From assembly GCA_029779535.1 (NCBI GenBank), contig JAKPAG010000104.1, forward strand, positions 25,025-89,024: a DNA stretch of 64,000 nucleotides. The letters are read 5' to 3'. A program made the position numbers and the translations under genes. Within the stretch, counting starts at the first letter, position 1. Each line of letters begins with the position of its first letter. This document shows positions 54,726 to 63,649 of the stretch, one piece after another. This DNA is from Pseudomonadota bacterium. Its GTDB lineage: Bacteria > Pseudomonadota > Alphaproteobacteria > Sphingomonadales > Sphingomonadaceae. The notes beneath the pieces are model-generated. The model worked only from the letters and a program-made list of their open reading frames with translations. It had not been told where the DNA came from and made no database searches.

Positions 54726-55966
54726 GCGACCACCTTCAGCGCCGGGCGGTCGTGCCGGGCAATCCATTCTTCCAGTACCGGGGCGATCTGCTCGCGCCAC
54801 TTGCTGCCGTTGAAGATGCCGTAATGGCCGACTTCCGGGGCCAGGTGATACTTCTTCTTCGCCTCGGCCAGGCCGGTTGCCAGATGCAGGCTGGCCTTGG
54901 TCTGGCCGATGCCGGAAATGTCGTCGCGCTCACCCTCGACCGCGAGGATCGCGGTGTCGGTGATCTTGCCCAGGTCCACCACCTTGCCGCGGTGGACGAA
55001 AGTGCCGTTGGGCAGCGAATGCTTCTGGAACACTTCTTCGACCGTCTGGAGGTAGTAGGCGGCGTTAAGGTCGCAGATCGCGCGGTATTCGTCGTAGAAC
55101 GCCTTGGTCGCGTCCGCGCTTTCGCCGTCGCCGTCCACCAGGTGCTTGAACATGTGGTAGTGGCTCAGCATGTGGTTGCCCAGGTTCATGCTCATGAACC
55201 CGGCAAGCTGCAGGAAGCCCGGATAGACCCGGCGGCCCGCGCCTGGATACTGCAGCGGCACGGTGGCGATCACCGTGTGGCGGAACCATTCGATCGGGCG
55301 CTGCATCGCCAGGTCGTTGACGCTGGTCGGCGCTTCGCGGGTGTCGATCGGCCCGCCCATCATGGTCAGCGATGCCGGGCGGCAGGGGTGCTTGTCGGCC
55401 GCCATGATCGCGGTCGCGGCAAAGGTCGGGACCGACGGCTGGCACACCGCCAGGGCATGAGCGCCGGGGCCGATATGCTCGAAGAATTCGATCACGTAGT
55501 CGATGTAGTCATCGAGGTCGAATTCGCCCGCGCTCAGCGGCACGTCGCGGGCATCGGCCCAGTCGGTGATGTAGACCTCGCAGCGTTCGATCATCCGGGC
55601 CACGGTGCCGCGCAGCAGGGTGGCGAAGTGGCCGCTCATCGGCGCGACGATCAGCAGGCGCGGCGGATTTTCAGGCAGGCCAGGGTGGGTGAAGCGCAGC
55701 AGGTTGCCAAACGGCTTGTGCATCACGATCGCTTCGGTCACCGGGAAGGTCCGGCCATCCACTTCGACCGTCTCGATGTCGAACTGCGGCTTGCCGCGCG
55801 GCGCTGCTGCATGTGCGAACACGTCCAGCGCCGAAGAAACCACCGGGGCCAGCCCCGTATAGCCGAACGGCATGGCCGGGTTGTTCAGCATCTCGACCGT
55901 CACCGATGCCCAGGTGCTGGCGGCGTTGAGCCACGAGCGCTGCAATTCGTAAGCGGTGTAAAGCAA
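54722..55966 (-). CDS. phaZ: Intracellular polyhydroxyalkanoate depolymerase
   Basis: 414 residues from a TTG at 55966. The choice is decided by a perfect AGGAGG 8 nt upstream and by the family N-terminus LYTAYELQRSWLNAASTW; the open frame runs far upstream but without support. The nucleophile is C175 in AVCQPSVP, the Cys lipase-like box of granule-bound i-PHB depolymerases, and the Asp and His of the triad are expected in AVEGERDDISGIGQT and EVGHYGIFNGSKW. It breaks down storage polyester granules. Inverted repeats in the region upstream (56029-56069) may be a regulator site. Confidence 0.93.
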   Translation of the reverse strand: MLYTAYELQRSWLNAASTWASVTVEMLNNPAMPFGYTGLAPVVSSALDVFAHAAAPRGKPQFDIETVEVDGRTFPVTEAIVMHKPFGNLLRFTHPGLPENPPRLLIVAPMSGHFATLLRGTVARMIERCEVYITDWADARDVPLSAGEFDLDDYIDYVIEFFEHIGPGAHALAVCQPSVPTFAATAIMAADKHPCRPASLTMMGGPIDTREAPTSVNDLAMQRPIEWFRHTVIATVPLQYPGAGRRVYPGFLQLAGFMSMNLGNHMLSHYHMFKHLVDGDGESADATKAFYDEYRAICDLNAAYYLQTVEEVFQKHSLPNGTFVHRGKVVDLGKITDTAILAVEGERDDISGIGQTKASLHLATGLAEAKKKYHLAPEVGHYGIFNGSKWREQIAPVLEEWIARHDRPALKVVA

Positions 55967-56028
55967 GACAGGACCCTCCTGCGATCCGGCCCCCGCCGGA
56001 CGGAAGCAGGCACCGTGCCGCCATTCGG

Positions 56029-56069
56029 TGCATTGTGCAATGCAATATTTGCTGCCGCACCGCACAATG
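56029..56069. promoter_or_regulatory. Inverted repeats between phaZ and the ABC exporter gene
   Basis: TGCATTG-TG-CAATGCA at 56029-56044 is a 7-bp palindrome with a 2-bp centre. A second relation, CATTGTGC at 56031-56038 with GCACAATG at 56062-56069, extends the symmetry. TGC/GCA-rich repeats of this sort are typical of PhaR-type repressor sites in polyhydroxyalkanoate genes. The site is about 60-100 bp upstream of the phaZ start and 50-90 bp upstream of the ABC gene, so either or both could be controlled. Confidence 0.4.
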
Positions 56070-56120
56070 GCATGCATTTGTCCCTTACGGCGCCGTGTTG
56101 CTGTGCTAGGGCGCTGCGCC

Positions 56121-57962
56121 ATGGAATCCGAAACCACGCCGGTGTCCGCGCCGCCGCAGCCTGAATCGCCCGCCAGTTCCGAGTCGCCGCCCGCGCGCAG
56201 CCTTGGGCCTTTGCGGATGATCTGGCGCGAAACCGCGAAGTATCCCAAGCAGGTGGCCATCGCCTTTGCCGCGCTGTGCACCACTTCGGCGGCAACGATT
56301 TCGATCCCCGACCGGTTCCGCTCGATCGTCGACACGGCCTTCGGGGCCAAGGCCACGCCGGAATCGATCGACACGGTGTTCCATTACCTGCTGATGATCG
56401 TGCTGGTGCTGGGGATAGCCACCGCGATCCGGTTCTACTTCGTCAGCTGGCTGGGGGAACGGGTGGTGGGCGACCTGCGCTACAAGGTGCAATCGAACCT
56501 CCTGCGTCTGCCGCCCAGCTTCTTCGAGGAGAACAGCCCCAAGGAAATCTCCTCGCGGATGACCTCGGACACGGCGATCATCGAACAGGTGGTCGGCACC
56601 ACGGTTTCGGTTGCCCTGCGCAACATGCTGACCGCGATCATCGGGGTGGGTTACCTGTTCTACCTCGCCCCCAAGCTGACCGCCGGGCTGATCCTGGGCA
56701 TTCCGCTGGTGGTGGTGCCGATCGCCTGGTTCGGACGGCGGCTGCGCAATATCTCGCGCACCAGCCAGGACCGCGTGGCCGACATCGGCGCGCGCACCGC
56801 CGAAGTGCTGGGCGCGATGCGCGTGGTCCAGGCCTTCAACCAGGAACAGCACGAACGCGAAGTGTTCGGCGAGGTGGTCGAGCAGACCTTCGCCACCGCC
56901 AAGCGCCGCATTCGCACCCGCGCGATCATGACCAGCGTGGTCATCATCCTGGTGATGGGCGGGATCGTGATGCTGATGTGGGAAGGGGCGATGAAAGTTG
57001 CCGACGGCTCGCTCAGCGGCGGGACCATCGCCGGCTTCGTGCTGGCCGGCGGGATCGTTGCCGGCGCGTTCGGCGCGCTGACCGAGGTCTACGGTGATCT
57101 GCTGCGCGGCGCCGGTGCGGCCAGCCGCCTGAACGAGCTGCTGAACGAACGGCCCGCGATCGCCCCGCCGGCCCGCCCGCTCGACCTGCCCGAGCCAGCA
57201 CGTGGCAAGCTGGCCTTTGAAAACGTCTCGTTCCGTTATCCGACCCGGCTTGAGCAGCCAGCGCTGGCCGATTTCTCGCTGACGATCGAACCGGGCGAAA
57301 CCGTTGCCATCGTTGGCCCGTCGGGCGCGGGCAAGAGCACGCTGTTCCAGCTGGCGCAGCGCTTCTATGATCCGCAGGCCGGGACCATCAAGCTGGACGG
57401 TGTGCCGCTGACCGCGGTCGATCCGGCGCAGGTCCGCCGCCGCATGGCGCTGGTCCCGCAGGAAGGTACGCTGTTTGCCGCCAATGCGCGCGACAACCTG
57501 CGTTATGGCAACTGGAACGCCAGCGACGAACAGATCTGGGAAGCGGCCCGCGCCGCCAATGCCGAGGCGTTCCTGCGCGAGCTGCCCGAAGGGCTGGACA
57601 CCTTCCTGGGCGAAGGGGGTGCGCGCCTGTCGGGCGGGCAGCGCCAGCGCATCGCGATTGCCCGCGCGGTGCTGCGCGATGCGCCGATCCTGCTGCTCGA
57701 CGAAGCGACCAGCGCGCTGGACGCGGAAAGCGAACGGCTGGTGCAGGACGCGCTCGACCGGATGATGGCCAGCCGCACCACGCTGGTGATCGCCCACCGC
57801 CTCGCCACGGTGCGCGCCGCCGACCGGATCGTGGTGATGGACAAGGGCCGGATCGTCGAGCAGGGCACGCACGATGAGCTGGCCGGGCAGGGCGGGCTCT
57901 ATGCGCGCCTCGCCTCGCTGCAATTCGATGACAAGGCGCTGGCCGCCGCCGGGGAAAACTGA
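56121..57962 (+). CDS. ABC transporter, fused transmembrane and ATPase domains (MsbA-like)
   Basis: 613 residues from ATG 56121 (MESETTPVSAPPQPES); the frame opens earlier but without support. A disordered N-terminus is followed by six membrane helices (about 50-320, with RYKVQSNLLRLPPSFFEENS and SRMTSDTAIIEQVVG), then the ATPase: Walker A GPSGAGKST (399-407), signature LSGGQRQRIAIARAV, Walker B PILLLDEATSALDAES and the H-loop IAHRLATV. This half-transporter family works as a homodimer exporting lipids or drugs. It is followed by uppP with a 1-bp overlap (TGATG), which hints at envelope lipid traffic. Substrate unknown. Confidence 0.9.
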   Translation: MESETTPVSAPPQPESPASSESPPARSLGPLRMIWRETAKYPKQVAIAFAALCTTSAATISIPDRFRSIVDTAFGAKATPESIDTVFHYLLMIVLVLGIATAIRFYFVSWLGERVVGDLRYKVQSNLLRLPPSFFEENSPKEISSRMTSDTAIIEQVVGTTVSVALRNMLTAIIGVGYLFYLAPKLTAGLILGIPLVVVPIAWFGRRLRNISRTSQDRVADIGARTAEVLGAMRVVQAFNQEQHEREVFGEVVEQTFATAKRRIRTRAIMTSVVIILVMGGIVMLMWEGAMKVADGSLSGGTIAGFVLAGGIVAGAFGALTEVYGDLLRGAGAASRLNELLNERPAIAPPARPLDLPEPARGKLAFENVSFRYPTRLEQPALADFSLTIEPGETVAIVGPSGAGKSTLFQLAQRFYDPQAGTIKLDGVPLTAVDPAQVRRRMALVPQEGTLFAANARDNLRYGNWNASDEQIWEAARAANAEAFLRELPEGLDTFLGEGGARLSGGQRQRIAIARAVLRDAPILLLDEATSALDAESERLVQDALDRMMASRTTLVIAHRLATVRAADRIVVMDKGRIVEQGTHDELAGQGGLYARLASLQFDDKALAAAGEN

Positions 57963-58771
57963 TGGACCTGACGATTACCGCGATCCTGCTCGGCATTGTC
58001 GAGGGGCTGACCGAATTCATCCCGGTGTCGTCCACCGGCCACCTGATCCTGGCTTCCGAACTGTTCGGCTATGACGCCGCGACCTGGGCGGTGTTCAACG
58101 TGGTGATCCAGCTGGGCGCGATCCTGGCGGTAGTGGTGCAATACTGGCGCACCTTCTGGGCGGTCGGCATGGGCCTGCTGCGGCTGGAAAGCATGAGCCT
58201 GGTGTTCGTGCGCAACATCCTGCTGGGCTTCCTGCCCTCGGCCGTGCTGGGGCTGCTGCTCAAGGACCAGATCCGGATGCTGCTGGGCAGCCCGCTGGTG
58301 GTTGGCTGGGCGCTGGTGCTGGGCGGGATCGCGATCCTTGCGATCGAACGCATGGCCAGGCCCGGCCCGGCCAGCGGCGTGGCACAGCTGCCGATGCGCC
58401 AGGCGCTGGGCGTGGGGCTGTTCCAGTGCATTGCGATGATCCCGGGCGTCAGCCGTTCGGGCGCAACGATCATGGGCGCGCTGGCGATGGGGATCGAGCG
58501 GCGCACGGCGGCCGAATTCAGCTTCTTCCTGGCGATCCCGACCATGATGGGCGCGACCGCGCTGGAACTTTGGGATTCGCGCGCTGAACTGATGGCCGGG
58601 ACCGGCCCGGTCGGCTGGGACGAGATTGCGATCGGCTTCTTCGTGGCCTTCGTGGTCGCGCTGGCGGTGATCAAGCTGTTCGTCGCCTATGTGAGCCGCG
58701 CGGGCTTTGCCCCGTTCGCGTGGTACCGGATCGTCGCCGGCGCGCTGGCGGTGTTTCTGCTGTCGCGCTGA
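57962..58771 (+). CDS. uppP: Undecaprenyl-diphosphate phosphatase
   Basis: 269 residues, an integral membrane enzyme of about eight spans. Catalytic motifs are [15 protein letters not shown] (E14/E18, S24 and H27 region) and [17 protein letters not shown], with the Arg of the second motif. It recycles undecaprenyl pyrophosphate to the monophosphate lipid carrier at the periplasmic face; overproduction gives bacitracin resistance. The start codon overlaps the stop of the ABC exporter. Length is normal (273 in E. coli). Confidence 0.95.
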   Translation: MDLTITAILLGIVEGLTEFIPVSSTGHLILASELFGYDAATWAVFNVVIQLGAILAVVVQYWRTFWAVGMGLLRLESMSLVFVRNILLGFLPSAVLGLLLKDQIRMLLGSPLVVGWALVLGGIAILAIERMARPGPASGVAQLPMRQALGVGLFQCIAMIPGVSRSGATIMGALAMGIERRTAAEFSFFLAIPTMMGATALELWDSRAELMAGTGPVGWDEIAIGFFVAFVVALAVIKLFVAYVSRAGFAPFAWYRIVAGALAVFLLSR

Positions 58772-58789
58772 GCCCCAGCAACAGGCCAC

Positions 58790-58818
58790 TTGCCAATTTA
58801 GTAAGCAATACATACAAT
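58790..58818 (+). promoter_or_regulatory. Sigma70-like promoter of the yggT-folD operon
   Basis: TTGCCA at 58790-58795 and TACAAT at 58813-58818 are exactly 17 bp apart, with an AT-rich spacer. Transcription would start near 58825, giving a leader of about 75 nt which contains the hairpin at 58841-58859. Confidence 0.65.
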
Positions 58819-58840
58819 CGTCCCAGGAGCCAGCGATTGC

Positions 58841-58859
58841 CCGAGAGGCCTCCTCTCGG
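58841..58859 (+). other. Strong hairpin in the yggT leader
   Basis: CCGAGAGG and CCTCTCGG form an 8-bp perfect stem around a 3-nt CCT loop. No U-tract follows, so it is not a standard terminator for the uppP transcript. It lies about 15 nt into the predicted yggT leader. A stabilising or regulatory 5' structure is possible. Confidence 0.5.
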
Positions 58860-58900
58860 CTATCAGCGGGGCCTGTTCATTTCTGGAGAGGGTCCCGCCC

Positions 58901-59197
58901 GTGATCAGCCAAGTCCTGATACCGATCCTGATGCTGCTGACGGATCTCATCACCACCGTGGTGATCGTGCAATTCGTGCTCTACCTGCTGATCACCTTCA
59001 ACGTCGTCAGCATGCACAGCCCCTTTGTCGGGGCGCTGTGGCAGGCGCTCAACGCCATTCTCGAGCCGATCCTGCGCCCGATCCGGCGCATGTTGCCGCA
59101 TACCGGGGCGATCGACTTTTCGCCCATGGTGCTGATCGTGGTCCTGCAGATCGTGATCATCGTCCTCCGTTACCTCGGGAGCCTCGCCTACCAATGA
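58901..59197 (+). CDS. YggT family membrane protein
   Basis: 98 residues from a GTG ([15 protein letters not shown]). Two membrane spans (about 5-32 and 75-95) flank the family motif [20 protein letters not shown], with [17 protein letters not shown] at the end. YggT proteins are linked to osmotic or division functions and to cell shape in cyanobacteria and Streptococcus; the molecular role is unknown. It shares an ATGA junction with folD and is driven by the promoter at 58790. Confidence 0.88.
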   Translation: MISQVLIPILMLLTDLITTVVIVQFVLYLLITFNVVSMHSPFVGALWQALNAILEPILRPIRRMLPHTGAIDFSPMVLIVVLQIVIIVLRYLGSLAYQ

Positions 59198-60093
59198 CCC
59201 AAGCCGCCGTGATCGATGGGAAAGCCTTTGCCGCTGGGCTGCGCGCCCGCGTCGCCCAGTTTGCCGCCGCCTTCGAACAGGCGGCCGGGCGCAAGGCGGG
59301 GCTGGCCGTGGTGCTGGTGGGTGAAGACCCCGCCAGCCAGGTCTATGTTGCCAGCAAGGCCAAGCAGACCGTCGAATGCGGCATGTCCAGCTTCGAACAC
59401 AAGTTGCCAGCCGATACCTCCCAGGCCGACCTGATCGCGCTGGTCGACCGTCTCAACGCCGATCCCATGGTCGATGGCATCCTGGTGCAATTGCCCTTGC
59501 CGAAGCACCTTGACGAACAGGCCGTGGTCGAACGGATCAGCCCGGACAAGGACGTTGATGGGCTGACCCCGATCAGCACCGGGCGGCTGGCGCTGGGCCT
59601 GCCGGGCCTGGTGCCTTGCACCCCGCTTGGCTCGCTCATGCTGCTCAAGGACCGGCTGGGGAGCCTTGCTGGCCTCAACGCCGTGGTGATCGGCCGCTCG
59701 ATCCTGGTCGGCAAGCCGATGGCGCAGCTGCTGCTGGCCGAAAACTGCACTGTCACCATCGCCCACAGCCGCACCCGGGACCTGCCCGAAGTGGTCCGCC
59801 GCGCCGACATCGTGGTGGCCGCCGTGGGCCGCCCGGAAATGGTCAAGGGTGACTGGATCAAGCCCGGCGCGACCGTGATCGACGTCGGCATCAACCGCCT
59901 GCCGCCGGAAGAAGGCAAGGCCAAGGGCCGCCTGGTCGGCGACGTCGACTATGCCGAGGCGATGCAGGTCGCGGGCGCGGTCACCCCGGTTCCCGGCGGG
60001 GTCGGGCCGATGACCATCGCCGTCCTGCTGCGCAATGCGCTGGTCGCCGCCCACCGCAACGCAGGGGTGGCGCTGGAGGCCGACGCGCTCTAA
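59194..60093 (+). CDS. folD: Methylene-tetrahydrofolate dehydrogenase/cyclohydrolase
   Basis: 299 residues from ATG 59194, overlapping the yggT stop. Conserved features: [20 protein letters not shown] with the catalytic Lys, [38 protein letters not shown], the NADP-binding [20 protein letters not shown] and [12 protein letters not shown]. The bifunctional enzyme interconverts 5,10-methylene-, methenyl- and 10-formyl-tetrahydrofolate. Length is near standard (~288). Cotranscribed with yggT and followed by a lipoprotein gene 10 bp on. Confidence 0.96.
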   Translation: MTQAAVIDGKAFAAGLRARVAQFAAAFEQAAGRKAGLAVVLVGEDPASQVYVASKAKQTVECGMSSFEHKLPADTSQADLIALVDRLNADPMVDGILVQLPLPKHLDEQAVVERISPDKDVDGLTPISTGRLALGLPGLVPCTPLGSLMLLKDRLGSLAGLNAVVIGRSILVGKPMAQLLLAENCTVTIAHSRTRDLPEVVRRADIVVAAVGRPEMVKGDWIKPGATVIDVGINRLPPEEGKAKGRLVGDVDYAEAMQVAGAVTPVPGGVGPMTIAVLLRNALVAAHRNAGVALEADAL

Positions 60094-60103
60094 GCTTGGG
60101 CTT

Positions 60104-60781
60104 ATGAAGCGCTTCCTGCCCGTCACGCTCGCCCTGTCGCTGTCCATCGCGCTCGCCGCTTGCGGCGGGCAGTCGCGCCCTGCGGGTCCGCCGCTGCGCC
60201 CGGTGGCCAATCCCGGCGCGGTGGTCGCCGCCGAAGTGGCGTTCAACCAACTGGCCCAGGACAAGGGGCAGTGGACCGCGTTCCGCGCCACCGCCGCGCC
60301 CGAGGCGGAAATGTTCGTGCCCCAGCGGGTCAAGGCGCTCGATTTCCTCAAGGGCAAGCCCGATCCGCAGCACACGGTGAAGTGGCAGCCGCACCTCGTC
60401 TGGTCGAGCTGCGATGGCTCGCTCGCGGTCACCCACGGCGCCTGGCAGCGCAGCGATTCGACCGGCTATTTCACCACCGTCTGGGCGCGCGGGATGGACG
60501 GCGGCTACAAGTGGATCCTCGATCATGGCGACCGCCTGGGCGTGCCGCTGTTCGCGCCCGAGATGATCAAGAGCAAGGTCGCCGAATGCGCCGGCAAGCC
60601 GGGGGTGCCGATTACCGCGCCGGCCGAAGGCGTCGATTTCAAGCAGGGCGTATCGCGCGACCAGACGTTGATCGTCAGTTCCGCCGTCGCGCCCGATGGT
60701 GGCCGCACGGTCACGGTACGGCTGTGGAACGGCACGGTCCACGAAACGGTGCTGCAGGAACAGGTCGCGGCGGGGAACTGA
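60104..60781 (+). CDS. Lipoprotein of unknown function
   Basis: 225 residues from ATG 60104 (MKRFLPVTLALSLSIALAAC); an earlier in-frame opening overlaps folD and is rejected. The signal peptide ends in the lipobox LAAC-G, predicting a lipoprotein. The mature part has EVAFNQLAQDKGQWTAFRAT, MFVPQRVKALDFLKGK, WSSCDGSLAVTHGAW and a YFTTVWARGMDGGYKWIL segment, which resembles the DUF4440/SnoaL-like (nuclear transport factor 2) folds. I would call it a conserved hypothetical lipoprotein. It is between folD and marC in a plus-strand run. Confidence 0.78.
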   Translation: MKRFLPVTLALSLSIALAACGGQSRPAGPPLRPVANPGAVVAAEVAFNQLAQDKGQWTAFRATAAPEAEMFVPQRVKALDFLKGKPDPQHTVKWQPHLVWSSCDGSLAVTHGAWQRSDSTGYFTTVWARGMDGGYKWILDHGDRLGVPLFAPEMIKSKVAECAGKPGVPITAPAEGVDFKQGVSRDQTLIVSSAVAPDGGRTVTVRLWNGTVHETVLQEQVAAGN

Positions 60782-60785
60782 ACGC

Positions 60786-61403
60786 TTGCTGGACCTGTTC
60801 CTCTCTGCCTTCGTCACCCTGTTCGTGGTGATCGACCCGCCCGGCTGCGCGCCGATCTATGCCGGGCTGGTCAAAGGCGCGCCGGGGCGGGTGGCCGTGG
60901 CCATGGCCGCCCGCGCCAGCGTGATCGCCGCACTGATCCTGGTCACTTTCGCGCTGTTCGGCGAAGACCTGCTCGGCGCCCTGCACATCGAGCTCAATTC
61001 CTTCCGCATTGCCGGCGGGATCATGCTGTTCGTGATCGCGATGGACATGGTGTTCGAAAAGCGCACCCAGCGGCGCGAGGAACGCGCCGAAAAGGTCCGC
61101 GAAGACCATGTCGAGGACGTGTCGGTCTTCCCCATGGCCATGCCGATGATTGCCGGGCCGGGCTCGATCGCCACGATCATGCTGCTGACCGCGCGGGCCC
61201 ATGGCACGGCGGAAACGCTTGTGGTGCTGGGCGCGCTGGGCGCGGTGCTGGTGCTGACCTTCGTGGCGCTGGCCGCCGCCGGGCCGCTGATGCGCCTGCT
61301 GGGCGCGCGGGTCGAAGCGGTGATTACCCGCCTCCTTGGCGTGCTGCTGGCCGCGCTGGCCGCGCAATACGTGATCGACGGGGTGAAGGCCGTGCTGGCC
61401 TGA
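60786..61403 (+). CDS. MarC family integral membrane protein
   Basis: 205 residues from a TTG (LDLFLSAFVTLFVVIDPPG) with a GGGGAA site upstream. Six membrane spans are predicted. The family motif VTLFVVIDPPGCAPIYAGL is at the N-terminus, AFRIAGGIMLF-like text (SFRIAGGIMLFVIAMDMVF) in the middle and MAMPMIAGPGSIATIMLL is the repeat of the first motif. MarC proteins are named after the mar locus but have no proven drug efflux role; they are related to the NAAT amino acid transporters. Overlap and spacing suggest cotranscription with the lipoprotein gene. Confidence 0.9.
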   Translation: MLDLFLSAFVTLFVVIDPPGCAPIYAGLVKGAPGRVAVAMAARASVIAALILVTFALFGEDLLGALHIELNSFRIAGGIMLFVIAMDMVFEKRTQRREERAEKVREDHVEDVSVFPMAMPMIAGPGSIATIMLLTARAHGTAETLVVLGALGAVLVLTFVALAAAGPLMRLLGARVEAVITRLLGVLLAALAAQYVIDGVKAVLA

Positions 61404-61412
61404 ACCTGGGGG

Positions 61413-62018
61413 CTATTGCAGGGTCACCCGGCCATCATCGCGGTCGCGGCGGCCGAAGAACTGCATCAGCTGGACCATCAATTCGCAGCGCTGCGCCAGG
61501 GTATCGGCCTCGACCAGCGCCTGCTTGGCGGCCAGGTCGAACGGCGCGATCTGGCTGACCCCGTTGATCAACGATTCGTCGTCCAGGCGCGTCACCGCGT
61601 CCCAGTCCACAGCATAGCCTTGCGCATCGGCAAAGGCCCGCGCCTCGCGCTCGAACAAGGCGCGTTCGATCGGGGATAGCGCGCCGTGCATCTCCTCGGG
61701 GATCAGTTCCGCCTCGACCTGGCGGAACGGGGTGACCACGTCCAGCTCGCGCAGCACGCGAAAGCGCGATTCGCCCTCCAGCACCAGGTTGAAGCGGCCG
61801 TCCTCCAGCGCCTCGATCTCGCCGATCTTGCCCAGGCAGCCGATCCGGAACAGCGGCGCGCCTTCTTCGGCGCGTTGCGGCTGGATCATGCCGATGCGCC
61901 GGTCGCGGGCAAGGGCGTCGGTCACCATGGCGCGGTAACGCGGCTCGAAGATGTGCAGTGGCAATTGCAGCCCGGGAAACAGAATCGCGCCGGGCAGGGG
62001 AAAGATCGATACGCGCAC
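61413..62018 (-). CDS. Lon N-terminal substrate-binding domain protein
   Basis: 201 residues from a GTG (RVSIFPLPGAILFPGLQLPL). It is the LON peptidase N-terminal domain alone: HIFEPRYRAMVTDALARDRR, IGMIQPQRAEEGAPLFRIG and the VLEGESRFRVLREL core, then a helical C-terminal part. There is no AAA or protease domain. Stand-alone LON-domain proteins are common next to thioredoxin-like genes in alphaproteobacteria. The gene starts 17 bp after the thioredoxin gene stop and is convergent with marC. Function unproven, perhaps substrate adaptor. Confidence 0.88.
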   Translation of the reverse strand: MRVSIFPLPGAILFPGLQLPLHIFEPRYRAMVTDALARDRRIGMIQPQRAEEGAPLFRIGCLGKIGEIEALEDGRFNLVLEGESRFRVLRELDVVTPFRQVEAELIPEEMHGALSPIERALFEREARAFADAQGYAVDWDAVTRLDDESLINGVSQIAPFDLAAKQALVEADTLAQRCELMVQLMQFFGRRDRDDGRVTLQ

Positions 62019-62034
62019 CGCCGCGCCTCCGCCG

Positions 62035-62943
62035 TCAGCCGAACAGCACCAGCGACAGCCGCCGCCGCTGCGCCGCTACCCACGGGTCTTCCAGCCCGAC
62101 CGCTTCGAAGATCTGCAGCAGGCGGGCCTTGGCCGCGCCGTCGTTCCAGGCGCGATCGGCCTGGATCATCGCCAGCAGCTTGTCGGCGGCGGCATCGCGT
62201 TCGCCGGCGGCAAAGGCCGCCTCGGCAAAGGCCAGGCCCGCTGCCATGTCGGCCGGATCGGCCTCGGCAGCAGCGCGCAGCGCGGCCAGTTCGCTGTCTT
62301 CCGGCTTGTTGCGGGCCAGTTCCAGCGCGGTGCGGGCGCGGGCCACTTCGGGATCATTGGCCAGTTCGGCCGGAACCGCAGCCAAGGCGGCTTCCACCTG
62401 GTCGAGTGCGCCAATCGTCAGCAGCGCGCGCAGCAGGCCGCCTTGCGCGGCGCCATCGTGCGGGGCCATTTCGACGATCTGGGCAAAGATCCCGGCGGCG
62501 CGTTCGCCGTCGCCGCTGGCCAGCACTTCCTCGCCCATGGCGATCAGCGGGGCGATGTCCTGCTTCGGCGCTTCGCCGGGGTGGATCGGCAGCTTGGCCA
62601 GCAACTGGTCCAGAATGCCCTTCAGCTGCGATTCGCTGCGCGCATTGGTCAGGTCGGCCACCGGCTGGCCCTGGAACATGGCATAGACCGTGGGGATCGA
62701 GCGCACCTGGAACTGCGCGGCGATGAACTGTTCTTCATCGACATTGATCTTGGCCAGCACCACGCCCTTGTCGGCATATTCGGCCGCGACCTTTTCCAGC
62801 ACCGGGGTCAGCGCCTTGCAGGGCCCGCACCATTCGGCCCAGAAGTCGAGAATCACCAGATTCGCCATCGAGGGTTCGACCACCGCCTTGCGGAACCGGT
62901 CCACGGCCTTCTGTTCTTCGATATTAAGGCCCATGCTTGCCAA
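62035..62943 (-). CDS. Thioredoxin domain protein with TPR-like C-terminus (CnoX/YbbN-like)
   Basis: About 302 residues if the TTG at 62943 is used, which has GGAG 8 nt upstream; ATG 62934 would give 299 residues but sits 17 nt from that site. The thioredoxin domain (residues 10-120) has the active site WAEWCGPCK (C39/C42), the cis-Pro loop VRSIPTVYAMFQGQP and KINVDEEQFIAAQFQ. The helical C-terminal part (about 150-300) contains repeated EVLASGDGERAAGIFAQIVE and ALLTIGALDQVEAALAAVP segments, the Ybb-type TPR. YbbN/CnoX is a redox-linked holdase chaperone. Here the CxxC is CGPC, so reductase activity should persist. Upstream of the LON-domain gene. Confidence 0.88.
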   Translation of the reverse strand: MASMGLNIEEQKAVDRFRKAVVEPSMANLVILDFWAEWCGPCKALTPVLEKVAAEYADKGVVLAKINVDEEQFIAAQFQVRSIPTVYAMFQGQPVADLTNARSESQLKGILDQLLAKLPIHPGEAPKQDIAPLIAMGEEVLASGDGERAAGIFAQIVEMAPHDGAAQGGLLRALLTIGALDQVEAALAAVPAELANDPEVARARTALELARNKPEDSELAALRAAAEADPADMAAGLAFAEAAFAAGERDAAADKLLAMIQADRAWNDGAAKARLLQIFEAVGLEDPWVAAQRRRLSLVLFG

Positions 62944-63149
62944 GGCGCTTGCTCCATCGTTGCGCGAAATGCGGCCCCAATGTGGGCCTTCCTGCCGTTT
63001 TGTGAAGGGATAAACGGTGTTTGTCACCCGCCCGGTGAAGGACTTTGCCACCAAAACCAATTTTCCGCTTGGCAAGCCCATGGGGCGATGCTAACGGCGC
63101 GCCTCCACCCCGAACCACAGCCGAAAGGCACCGGTTTGCAGGCGTTCGA

Positions 63150-63224
63150 GCGGGCGTAGCTCAGGGGTAGAGCACAACCTTGCCAAGGTTGGGGTCGAGG
63201 GTTCGAATCCCTTCGCCCGCTCCA
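63150..63224 (+). tRNA. tRNA-Gly (anticodon GCC)
   Basis: The 7-bp acceptor stem GCGGGCG (63150-63156)/CGCCCGC (63214-63220), a D-arm with AGGGG, an anticodon stem CAACC/GGTTG around TTGCCAA with anticodon GCC at 63182-63184, and a T-arm with GGTTCGAATCC are all present. The discriminator is T and the CCA end is encoded (63222-63224). The antisense frame across this gene is not a protein. tRNA-Gly(GCC) is a frequent integration target for mobile elements, and the sequence after it looks unlike the rest of the window. Confidence 0.95.
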
Positions 63225-63649
63225 GTTTTCCCCAAGAAAACTAATTAATTGCACCTCGCGTAGCTCGCGAGGCCTTGGTGACAAAGCTCCAATCGCTCGC
63301 TGTTGTCACCACATTGTCACCAATTCAAATCCAACTCAGGGCTAGTCAGGCGTTCTCCCAAGTTCAGCTTAGACTGATCGTATGGATCGCGGATCTCAAG
63401 CCTGTCGGCCCGAGCGAGCTACTTTGGCATAGGCACCGGTAGGCGGATCGCTCGCTCCGCCGCAGAACCATCCACTCGCATTAGCCGCTAATCCCTGGGC
63501 TCGAAGCCTGTCCTCCTTCAATCAACCCGTGAAGGGTCCGCTACGCGTGCGCGTGCGGCCGCAGCTTTGCTGCGGTGATTGCGGCCAGCCCCCGGCCTGT
63601 GGGGCGACTGTCGAGCGGGGTGGTCCCGCTCCAAGGCAGGAGCCGCAAC
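63225..63649. other. Gene-poor region downstream of tRNA-Gly
   Basis: Over 400 bp without a convincing gene. It begins with a 6-bp hairpin GTTTTC/GAAAAC (63225-63241), then CCTCGCG/CGCGAGG (63254-63272), then TTGGTGACAA (63275-63284) mirrored by TTGTCACCAA (63314-63323) with one more TTGTCACC copy at 63303. The rest is visibly richer in A and T than the upstream genes. A GTG frame from 63280 gives ~50 residues with no family. It could be the degraded end of an integrase gene or recombination arm sites. Confidence 0.45.

Noticed and set aside
63024..63284. An 86-codon minus-strand frame across tRNA-Gly, with RRDSNPRP-type text
   Set aside because: This is the well-known spurious protein produced by translating the antisense of tRNA genes.
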